From Thermoanaerobaculia bacterium (GTDB lineage Bacteria > Acidobacteriota > Thermoanaerobaculia > Multivoradales > J023), in NCBI GenBank assembly GCA_030431255.1, contig JAUIJL010000022.1, positions 1 through 64,000 on the forward strand: a stretch of DNA of 64,000 bases. Direction: 5' to 3'. Shown in pieces: positions 58,026-64,000 of the stretch. Both the position numbers and the translations under genes were made by a program. The first letter of the stretch is position 1. Every line of letters starts with the position of its first letter. Under the pieces are notes generated by a model. The model made no database searches and was not told the origin of the DNA. It was given only the letters and a program-made list of their open reading frames with translations.

Positions 58026-58904
58026 TCAGCTCCAGGGGAACTCCGCCTGATCCCAAGGATCCTCAGGCTCTTCCAGCGTCCCGTCGCCACCTCCCACCAC
58101 CTCGTGACCGGAAATCGGCAGGCGAAAGTGGTTGGGCTCGTGGGGCGCGACTCCCGGCTCCGCCGCCTCGGCGCTCTTCGGTACCAAACCTTCCAAGCTC
58201 GCGTCCAAAAGCGGTCCCGGCCTCGAATAGGCCACCCGCACGGCTTCCGCCGAGGAGACGGCCGGAAGCGCGAAAGTGGTCCCCGGCCCCTTGTTGGACG
58301 GATCAATCGAAAAGTCCGTGCGTTCCTCGGCCCAGGCATAAACCGCCGGCCAATCCCGAGCCGATACGGGCTCGGCCAACGGTAGGATCACCCGAAATTT
58401 CGGGGTCTCGGGGCTGTGAGACCAAGTCGTGTGCAAAATATGGAAGTACTCGGCCCACAGCTCGCCGGCCTGGCGAATGGTGGCTCCGGCGTCGTAATCG
58501 AGCACCAGAGCCGACAGATGCACCACGTTTTCGCTGCCCCGGCGACTGTCGGGGGGATAGTGGGTCGGTGACCACAGACGCAGGTCTTTCTTCACCGCCG
58601 AGGTGATTTCTTTGCGCAAATGGTGCAGCTCGCGCTCGGCACCCTGTCGACCGTCGCCACCTTCCAGCTCCGCTTTCTGCCCAGCCTTCGACAAGCGGCT
58701 CCAATACTTGCCCGGCACGTAGCGGTCTTCCTGCCAAGCCGACCACGCTTGCTCCAACCGCTCGAGCTCCCGCTCCATGAGCGGTCGAGCCTTGGGTTTC
58801 ACCAAGAAGTGGGTCAAACCCCAGATCAACCGCTCCAGGCTGACCACATCTCGATTGGGTCGGGTATCGAACACCCGCTGAAAAGTCGTAACGGCGAATC
58901 GCAT
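58026..58904 (-). CDS. Archaeo-eukaryotic primase (AEP)-like domain protein
   Basis: A 292-residue protein. The AEP/primase-polymerase motifs appear in order: DxD as LDYD (Asp136, Asp138), SxH-type WSHS (Ser162, His163) followed by KFRVILPL, and the third acidic residue Asp201 in FSIDPSNK. Prokaryotic AEPs of this type occur in phages, plasmids and repair systems, usually fused to a helicase; this one has no helicase domain and no helicase gene beside it. The N-terminal 125 residues are charged and helical. GGAG upstream supports the ATG. It is convergent with the tRNA array, 49 bp away, a common integration site, but no integrase or attachment repeat is seen. Confidence 0.78.
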   Translation of the reverse strand: MRFAVTTFQRVFDTRPNRDVVSLERLIWGLTHFLVKPKARPLMERELERLEQAWSAWQEDRYVPGKYWSRLSKAGQKAELEGGDGRQGAERELHHLRKEITSAVKKDLRLWSPTHYPPDSRRGSENVVHLSALVLDYDAGATIRQAGELWAEYFHILHTTWSHSPETPKFRVILPLAEPVSARDWPAVYAWAEERTDFSIDPSNKGPGTTFALPAVSSAEAVRVAYSRPGPLLDASLEGLVPKSAEAAEPGVAPHEPNHFRLPISGHEVVGGGDGTLEEPEDPWDQAEFPWS

Positions 58905-59109
58905 GACGCTCCAAACATCGCCCTAAGATGGTCGATCTCCAATTATCGCTCGAACGGCGATCCGGTGTGGAAATCCCTTCGCCGGCTCGCGCTTTGAATC
59001 TACCCGCGCCCTTCACTCGTATTTCACAACAACGCATTCCAATGCTCATCACATGATCGGCGAGCCGACTTCACGATATACTTCCAGCGAATATCCTGAG
59101 GAGAATGCC

Positions 59110-59709
59110 ATGTCCCCCGATGCGAGATCCGTCTCCAATCGTCCGGCCTCATCGCCGAAGATGGCGCCCCGGCGCACGGGGAAAGGGCTTCTCAGCTTAG
59201 AGAGCTTGTCCCCGACCTATGCCGACAGGTCCTCCACCAAGCTCCGGGTCAAGACTTCGCAAATCCAAGAGCTGCGGTATTTGGCGGACATCACCTACCC
59301 TTTCGAGGCGTGCGGCATGTTGATCGGCAAGATGCACGCTCAAAACGTCGAGGTCTCCGCGGTGCTGCAAGCCCACAACCTGAGCGAAAACGGGACCCGT
59401 GACCGCTACGTCCTGGATCCGGAAGACTTCTTGACCGCCGAGCAATGTGCACGCTCACAGCAGATGGAAATCGTCGGCATCTGGCACAGCCACCCGAACC
59501 ATCCGGCGGAGCCCTCCACCCGCGACCTCGAATCCGCCTGGCACGGCTATTCTTACGTCATCGTTTCGGTCGACGCCCTCGGCGACACCGTGGTGCGATC
59601 CTGGCGTCTGCGAGGCAGCCGCTTGGTCGCGGAGCAAATCGAGGTGGTGGCAACCGGCGACCATCCCGTCTTCGGCCCCGGGCCTACAGAGCCGACACAG
59701 CTCGAATAA
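59110..59709 (+). CDS. JAMM-type metallopeptidase (M67 family, Mec-like)
   Basis: A 199-residue Zn protease of the MPN/JAMM fold. Glu66 (YPFEACGM) and HxH...SxxD (His126, His128, Ser136, Asp139 in HSHPNHPAEPSTRD) are intact. The N-terminal 45 residues are unassigned. Mec proteins cleave isopeptide or thiocarboxylate-linked amino acids from ubiquitin-like sulfur carriers such as CysO. AGGAG before ATG supports the start. It precedes a rhodanese-ThiF gene by 28 bp, so the pair is likely one operon for sulfur transfer. Confidence 0.88.
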   Translation: MSPDARSVSNRPASSPKMAPRRTGKGLLSLESLSPTYADRSSTKLRVKTSQIQELRYLADITYPFEACGMLIGKMHAQNVEVSAVLQAHNLSENGTRDRYVLDPEDFLTAEQCARSQQMEIVGIWHSHPNHPAEPSTRDLESAWHGYSYVIVSVDALGDTVVRSWRLRGSRLVAEQIEVVATGDHPVFGPGPTEPTQLE

Positions 59710-59725
59710 GTCACAGCCGGGGCGA

Positions 59726-59731
59726 TAAGAT
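59726..59731 (+). promoter_or_regulatory. TAAGAT -10-like box 6 nt before the rhodanese-ThiF start
   Basis: TAAGAT is followed by GACCCC and the ATG at 59738, with no Shine-Dalgarno sequence. This is the same geometry as at 14973, 25328 and 29435. Confidence 0.35.
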
Positions 59732-59737
59732 GACCCC

Positions 59738-60916
59738 ATGAGCGCCAAGCAAAAGCGGCTCGACGAGCTGCGTCGCACCCTGACGGAAATCTCCCCCCGA
59801 GCGGCCTTCGAAGCCATGGATTCGGGCGCGGTGTTGGTGGATATTCGCGAAGCCGACGAGGTCGCCCAGGGCAGCCCACGGCATGCGCACCGAATTGTCA
59901 GAGGATTTCTGGAGCTGCAAATCGAGGACCGGGTGCCCGATCTCGGGCATCCCGTGATGCTGATGTGCGCCGGAGGGGCTCGCTCGCTCTTCGCCACCCG
60001 CGATTTATTGGACATGGGTTATTCGAACGTCAGCTCGGTGGCCGGTGGGTTCACCGCTTGGAAGGCCGAGGAGCTACCGACCGAAGTTCCCCGCACCCTC
60101 TCGGACGCCGACCGCGGCCGTTACAGCCGCCACCTTCTGATCCCCGAGGTGGGGGAGGTCGGCCAGCTCAAATTGCTCGAATCCAAAGTGCTTTTAGTCG
60201 GAGCCGGCGGCCTCGGCTCGCCCGCGGCTTTTTACCTCGCCGCCGCGGGGGTCGGAACCCTCGGCATCGTCGACGACGACGTGGTCGAGCGGTCCAATTT
60301 GCAGCGCCAAATCCTGCACACGGACGACCGGGTCGGCACCTCGAAAGCCGCCTCCGCTCAGGCCACCCTGAGCGCCTTGAATCCGCACATCCACATCGTG
60401 CCGATTACCGAGAGGTTGACCGCCTCCAACGCTGAAGCTCTGCTCAGAGATTTCGATCTGGTGGTCGACGGCTCGGACAACTTCGCGACCCGGTACTTGA
60501 TCAACGACGTTTGCCTCCGGCTCGGGAAAGCCAATGTCCACGGGTCGATTTTCCGATTCGAGGGCCAAGTCTCGGTCTTCTGGCCCGGTCGACCACAGAC
60601 CGCCGAGTCGGAAGACCGGAGCCCTTGCTATCGATGCCTCTTTCCCGAGGCGCCGCCACCCGAGCTCGCCCCGTCGTGCGCCGAGGCCGGGGTGCTGGGG
60701 GTGCTGCCGGGAGTGATCGGCACCTTACAAGCCATTGAGACGATCAAGCTTCTGCTCGGCATCGGCCGACCCTTGATCGGCCGCTTGTTGGTTTATGACG
60801 CCCTGCAACAACAATTTATGGAGCTGGCCGCCCAGCGGAACCCCCAATGCCCGTCATGTGGTCGACCCGCTGAAGAGATTCGCCTCCATGACCAACAAAA
60901 CGCCTGCGCCGTATGA
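59738..60916 (+). CDS. Rhodanese-ThiF/MoeB fusion (sulfur-carrier adenylyltransferase)
   Basis: A 392-residue E1-like protein. The N-terminal rhodanese domain (10-115) carries the active loop CAGGARS with Cys77. The ThiF/MoeB domain follows, with GAGGLGSP (155-162), the ATP-binding region and the zinc cysteines CYRC and CPSC. It adenylates the C-terminus of a ThiS/MoaD/CysO-type sulfur carrier and transfers sulfur to it. In MoeZ the rhodanese is C-terminal; here it is N-terminal. No carrier gene is seen nearby, so it may be encoded elsewhere. The start has no Shine-Dalgarno sequence. Confidence 0.9.
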   Translation: MSAKQKRLDELRRTLTEISPRAAFEAMDSGAVLVDIREADEVAQGSPRHAHRIVRGFLELQIEDRVPDLGHPVMLMCAGGARSLFATRDLLDMGYSNVSSVAGGFTAWKAEELPTEVPRTLSDADRGRYSRHLLIPEVGEVGQLKLLESKVLLVGAGGLGSPAAFYLAAAGVGTLGIVDDDVVERSNLQRQILHTDDRVGTSKAASAQATLSALNPHIHIVPITERLTASNAEALLRDFDLVVDGSDNFATRYLINDVCLRLGKANVHGSIFRFEGQVSVFWPGRPQTAESEDRSPCYRCLFPEAPPPELAPSCAEAGVLGVLPGVIGTLQAIETIKLLLGIGRPLIGRLLVYDALQQQFMELAAQRNPQCPSCGRPAEEIRLHDQQNACAV

Positions 60917-61108
60917 CTTCCTTGCATTCGGAAGGCGCCGAGAACCGCCCTTCCGCAGGACTCAGACTTGAGCCCAGCCCCCAGAGGAGATACCATCTAC
61001 CGTTCGCAGATTGAGGAACGCGCTCGCGTGCCTTCCTGCACCTCGGCCCCCGTAACTCAACCGACGTCGACTGACGCTCCGAGCCCATCGGCTGCGACGA
61101 CGAGATGT

Positions 61109-61117
61109 TGATATAAT
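61109..61117 (+). promoter_or_regulatory. Extended -10 promoter (TGATATAAT) of the macro-domain gene
   Basis: TGn-TATAAT is a perfect extended -10. No good -35 is present, as is usual for this promoter type. The leader is about 40 nt with TTTTTGGAGATCG before the ATG. Confidence 0.6.
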
Positions 61118-61161
61118 CAGCGCATCCTAGATTCAGGCTGTTTTTTGGAGATCGACCCAAG

Positions 61162-61704
61162 ATGGAACGGAGAAAACTGTCTATCCAGCTGGAAGGGACA
61201 CAGTTGGAGCTCATTGAAGGTGATATCACCGACCTAGAGGTGGAAGCCATCGTCAATGCCGCCAATGAGGATCTTCAGCTCGGCTCAGGGGTCGCAGGGG
61301 CGATCTTGGAAAAGGGTGGACCTTCCATCCAGGAGGAGTGCAACCGCATCGGCGGCACTCCCGTCGGCACCGCAGTCTTGACCGGCAGCGGCAACCTCAA
61401 AGCCGACCACGTCATCCACGCCGTGGGCCCGCGCATGGGTGAAGGCGAAGAAGATCGCAAGCTTCAATCCGCCATTCGAGCGTCTCTTGCCTTGGCGGAT
61501 CGTCACGGTTTGAAATCGATAGCGCTGCCGGCTCTGTCCACCGGCAACTTCGGATTTCCCATGGACCGCTGCGCTCGCATCCTGTTGACCGAGGTCTATC
61601 GATACCTGCAGGGTGGCACGAAGATCGAAAGAGTCGTCATCAGCCTTTGGGACGACGCCACGTTCGAGATCTTCAAACGCGAGCTCCGACGCGGCTTCAG
61701 GTGA
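61162..61704 (+). CDS. Macro-domain protein (ADP-ribose/O-acetyl-ADP-ribose processing)
   Basis: A 180-residue single macro domain. It has the ADP-ribose binding pattern: IEGDITDLEVEAIVNAANEDLQLGSGVAGAI (with NAAN), GTAVLTGSGNLKADHVIHAVGP and ALSTGNFGFP. Such enzymes remove ADP-ribose from proteins or nucleic acids or hydrolyse O-acetyl-ADP-ribose. The protein is cytoplasmic. GGAG supports the ATG. It is a separate transcript from the ThiF gene. Confidence 0.92.
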   Translation: MERRKLSIQLEGTQLELIEGDITDLEVEAIVNAANEDLQLGSGVAGAILEKGGPSIQEECNRIGGTPVGTAVLTGSGNLKADHVIHAVGPRMGEGEEDRKLQSAIRASLALADRHGLKSIALPALSTGNFGFPMDRCARILLTEVYRYLQGGTKIERVVISLWDDATFEIFKRELRRGFR

Positions 61705-61724
61705 TCCCCTAAGATGGTGATCCC

Positions 61725-63260
61725 CTAAGATTCGGAAGGGCTGAACGACTCGCAGGCCTCCAAGGCGGGAACCAGCTCAGCGCGAAAATCCTCGACATCG
61801 TCATAACGGTGGGCCGGCGCTTTAGCCAGGGCTTTGCCGAGCACATCACCGACCCGCGCCTGGGCCACGGTATGCACTTCAATGCTGTAAGGCTGGGTGG
61901 CGACGGCCTGCAGCATCTTCCCGAGATTTGGAGCGAAAAACGGCAGCCGACCGGTCAAAGCCTCACTGAGGATCGCTCCCAGGGCAAAGATATCCGTCCG
62001 GTGATCCACGGTCTCCGCGGCCAGCTGCTCGGGAGACATATACGACAAGGTTCCGATCACCATGCCGGCCGCGGTCAGCGCCGGCTGAGAGCCGGTATCC
62101 CTGAGCTTCGCCAGCCCGAAATCGAGCAATTTGATGCGCTCCTGGCCGACTTCTCCGGAAACCATCATGTTGTCCGGCTTGAGGTCCCGATGGATGATGC
62201 CTTTTTGATGGGCGCAGTGGACCCCTGAAAGAATTTGCTCAGCCCATCCGGCGAGCCGCCGGGGCTCGATCGGCGCTTCCTGATCGAGAATCGCCCGCAA
62301 GGTGCGCCCTTGCACGTATTCCATGGCCATGTAGGCGCCCTGACGCCCCAGGCTGCCGGACCCCAGCACCTGGGTCACGCTCGGATGGTCGATTTCTTGA
62401 CCCACTCGCGTCTCATTGGCGAATCGTCCCAGGGAGATATGATCACCTCCGGTCAGAATCTTGACCGCCACCGTGTTGCGGGTAGTTTGGTCGACGGCAC
62501 GATAAACCGCCCCCATCCCCCCGCGACCGAGCTTCTGCTCCAAGAGGTAACGACCGTCGACCAATCGGTCGATCAAAATCGTCGGCTCGAGCTCGGTGTC
62601 GTCCTCGGTGCAGAAGAAGACCTCCCGACCGAAACACCGGTGGCAAGCCGGGCACTCCTTCAACCAATTCCCTTGCCCCTGCTCCGTGCGCAATTTGAGC
62701 TTCAGAGCCTCGACTCTTTCGGAATAGCAGGTGGCCATGCGATCACACAGGCTCATCAGCAAATCCCGCTGAACCGCGGTCAAATTGCCTTCCCGCCGGC
62801 CGACCAAGAGCAGGCCGACGAGGCGTCTACCCGCCTTATGGGAGCATATAGGCACCACCCACTCCGCGCCCCAGCTGCGCAGCCATTGGCGCTCGTCGAC
62901 GGAGAGGTCTCGCAGCCCTCCCAGGCTTTGGGGCTCCGACCACTTCCTACCCATCTCAGGCATTCGGAAGCCATCGGGCAGCAGGGTCGGCGGAGACAGC
63001 GGGTGTTGTGACGACCAGCTGAGACGAAGACGCTCGGACCGGCGAACAAAGAGATGTAGGACCGTGGGATCCAGGGCGCCGAGAAGACCCGCTCCGAAGC
63101 TCTTGCACAGATCCTCGATGCTGTGGCAGTTCTGGAGGTCGTCGAGAAGGTCGAGCAGCACGCGCTCTTGTTTGTGATCTTCGGGGTGGAATAGACGCAG
63201 CATCAGATCGCTGATTCTGCCGCGACGCCCTCCTGCCGCCTCCGATGGCTCGCCGGGCAT
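61725..63260 (-). CDS. GAF-domain Ser/Thr protein kinase
   Basis: A soluble 511-residue kinase from ATG at 63260 (a GTG 6 nt upstream is possible). The N-terminal GAF-like region (about 30-190) contains the sensor-type block WVVPICSHKAGRRLVGLLLVGRR. A zinc-ribbon pair follows (CPACHRC, FFCTED near 205-220) and then the kinase domain (GRGGMGAVY, VAVKIL, HRDLKPDN, DFG, SPEQ). There is no membrane segment. The SRPBCC gene lies immediately upstream, with a 4-bp overlap if the GTG is used. The GAF may bind a small molecule to control the kinase. Confidence 0.88.
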   Translation of the reverse strand: MPGEPSEAAGGRRGRISDLMLRLFHPEDHKQERVLLDLLDDLQNCHSIEDLCKSFGAGLLGALDPTVLHLFVRRSERLRLSWSSQHPLSPPTLLPDGFRMPEMGRKWSEPQSLGGLRDLSVDERQWLRSWGAEWVVPICSHKAGRRLVGLLLVGRREGNLTAVQRDLLMSLCDRMATCYSERVEALKLKLRTEQGQGNWLKECPACHRCFGREVFFCTEDDTELEPTILIDRLVDGRYLLEQKLGRGGMGAVYRAVDQTTRNTVAVKILTGGDHISLGRFANETRVGQEIDHPSVTQVLGSGSLGRQGAYMAMEYVQGRTLRAILDQEAPIEPRRLAGWAEQILSGVHCAHQKGIIHRDLKPDNMMVSGEVGQERIKLLDFGLAKLRDTGSQPALTAAGMVIGTLSYMSPEQLAAETVDHRTDIFALGAILSEALTGRLPFFAPNLGKMLQAVATQPYSIEVHTVAQARVGDVLGKALAKAPAHRYDDVEDFRAELVPALEACESFSPSES

Positions 63261-63262
63261 GA

Positions 63263-63703
63263 TCACGCCATCCGTTCTGCGATTTTCTTGAGGTCCTTCA
63301 GCTGGTTCTCGAAGGTGAGCCGAACCAACATGCTACGACCCGTCAGCCGGACGAAGAAGCTCCCTGGGCCCTCGTAAACCAGCTGAAGACGCACCTCGGT
63401 CCCTTTCGGTTTCTTGTTGAGATACCAGACACAGGTCCCCTGACTGAAACCACCTCGGTGGGTCATGCTCAGGGTGCGCTCTTCAGTATAGAGATCGATC
63501 ACCGGAAAGTAGCTGCCGGCGCTCTGCCCGGGTTTGAGCACCATCTCGAGCTGGGTCCCCTCCCGGGGCGCGCGTCCTTCCTTGTATTGCACCGCCTCGC
63601 AGTCACGCCACCACTTCGGCCACGACACGGGATTGCCCAGCAAGCTCCAGACCACTTCCGGTGAAGCCAAGATCAATTTCGAGAGATTTAGCTCGATGCC
63701 CAT
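63263..63703 (-). CDS. SRPBCC/polyketide-cyclase-like protein
   Basis: A 146-residue small ligand-binding-fold protein. It has IELNLSKLILASPEVVWSLLGNPVSWPKWW at the start and FENQLKDLKKIAERM at the end, the two helices and cap of the START-like fold. No catalytic assignment is possible. It precedes the GAF-kinase gene, with coupling at the stop/start region, so it may provide a ligand sensor for it. Confidence 0.82.
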   Translation of the reverse strand: MGIELNLSKLILASPEVVWSLLGNPVSWPKWWRDCEAVQYKEGRAPREGTQLEMVLKPGQSAGSYFPVIDLYTEERTLSMTHRGGFSQGTCVWYLNKKPKGTEVRLQLVYEGPGSFFVRLTGRSMLVRLTFENQLKDLKKIAERMA

Positions 63704-63753
63704 CGAGGGCCCCCTTTATTCATGGCACCGGGTCTTCATATGCTTCTCGGTCT

Positions 63754-64000
63754 TCACGGCACAAGGTAAACGCTGGCGCGAATTTGTAATCGGATCCGCG
63801 GCTCGAAGCCACTGCCGAATAGGGTGAACGCGCTATTCGATGCCAAGACCGGCAAAACGATCCACCCATCGAAGCTGTCCCCCGCGCCGTAGGGAGGAAC
63901 CACGGGTTCGATTTCGGCCAATTTGACCCAATGTTCCTCCTCCGGATCAAAGGACGCACGGAGCTCCGCATAGGCTCGATCGAGGTCCAACACCCGCTTG
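63754..64000 (-). CDS. Partial unknown gene, cut by the window edge
   Basis: The open frame continues beyond position 64000 and ends at 63754. The visible C-terminal residues include RAYAELRASFDPEEEHW and GDSFDGWIVLPVLASNSAFTLFG. No family is recognised. It may belong to the SRPBCC-kinase group, since it is on the same strand. Confidence 0.6.
   Translation of the reverse strand, partial: KRVLDLDRAYAELRASFDPEEEHWVKLAEIEPVVPPYGAGDSFDGWIVLPVLASNSAFTLFGSGFEPRIRLQIRASVYLVP

Noticed and set aside
59110-60916. Bacterial ubiquitin-like conjugation (E1-E2-JAMM) system
   Set aside because: No ubiquitin-like protein or E2-like gene is present; a sulfur-carrier pathway explains JAMM plus rhodanese-ThiF more simply.

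Overview
The window is GC-rich, densely coded bacterial DNA with about 57 protein genes, three tRNA genes and no rRNA or CRISPR array. Several features recall Acidobacteriota (Thermoanaerobaculia-like lineages), with Planctomycetota or Myxococcota as alternatives. These are three PknB-type Ser/Thr kinases (two with TPR tails), an ECF sigma factor of the acidobacterial/planctomycetal type next to a kinase, FHA proteins, an HTH-TPR pair, a Gram-negative outer-membrane export apparatus and a REP-associated transposase. This placement is an inference from gene content, not from a phylogenetic marker.

Layout. 1-6.5 kb: IS200-like/REP transposase, a repeat patch, a kinase-TPR protein and an S9 peptidase. 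6.8-15 kb: serine hydrolase, Ca/Na antiporter, DUF488 protein, two-component pair, ATP-grasp enzyme and a large PIG-L deacetylase. 15-20 kb: FHA protein, VapBC-type pair, DUF4920 protein, LMW-PTP, PBP4-type carboxypeptidase and MetF. 20-31 kb: an exopolysaccharide region (VanZ-like protein, O-antigen ligase/polymerase, outer-membrane barrel, Wza-like export protein, Wzc-like tyrosine kinase, PHP-type phosphatase, TPR protein). 31-41 kb: halogenase-like flavoenzyme, FHA-AAA-Fis regulator, HTH-TPR pair, two YceI-type proteins. 41-48 kb: DNMT2-like methyltransferase, ferredoxin-NADP reductase, cNMP-PilZ protein, esterase, S51-like protein, LuxC-like reductase. 47.7-51 kb: lipoprotein, ECF sigma factor and kinase-TPR. 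51-57.5 kb: phosphodiesterase, TonB-like protein, methyltransferase with HerA-like ATPase, BON-LysM protein. 57.6-58 kb: tRNA-Pro(TGG), tRNA-Arg(TCT), tRNA-Arg(CCG), followed by a lone primase-like gene. 59-64 kb: JAMM protease with rhodanese-ThiF protein, macro-domain protein, GAF-kinase with an SRPBCC protein, and a partial gene at the edge.

How the parts fit. The exopolysaccharide genes form one functional block, with export, chain-length kinase and phosphatase adjacent and the polymerase/ligase divergent. The signalling genes (three kinases, two FHA proteins, FHA-enhancer protein, sigma factor, two-component pair) suggest heavy phospho-signalling, but no specific wiring can be read from sequence.

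Most unusual points: a DNMT2-type cytosine methyltransferase (probably a tRNA rather than a DNA enzyme); short repeats that supply stop codons for three genes and appear in frame inside two more; a lone AEP-type primase domain beside the tRNA array; a recurring -10-like box exactly 6 nt before several ATGs that suggests leaderless transcripts; and an enhancer-binding protein whose sigma-54 contact loop is altered.
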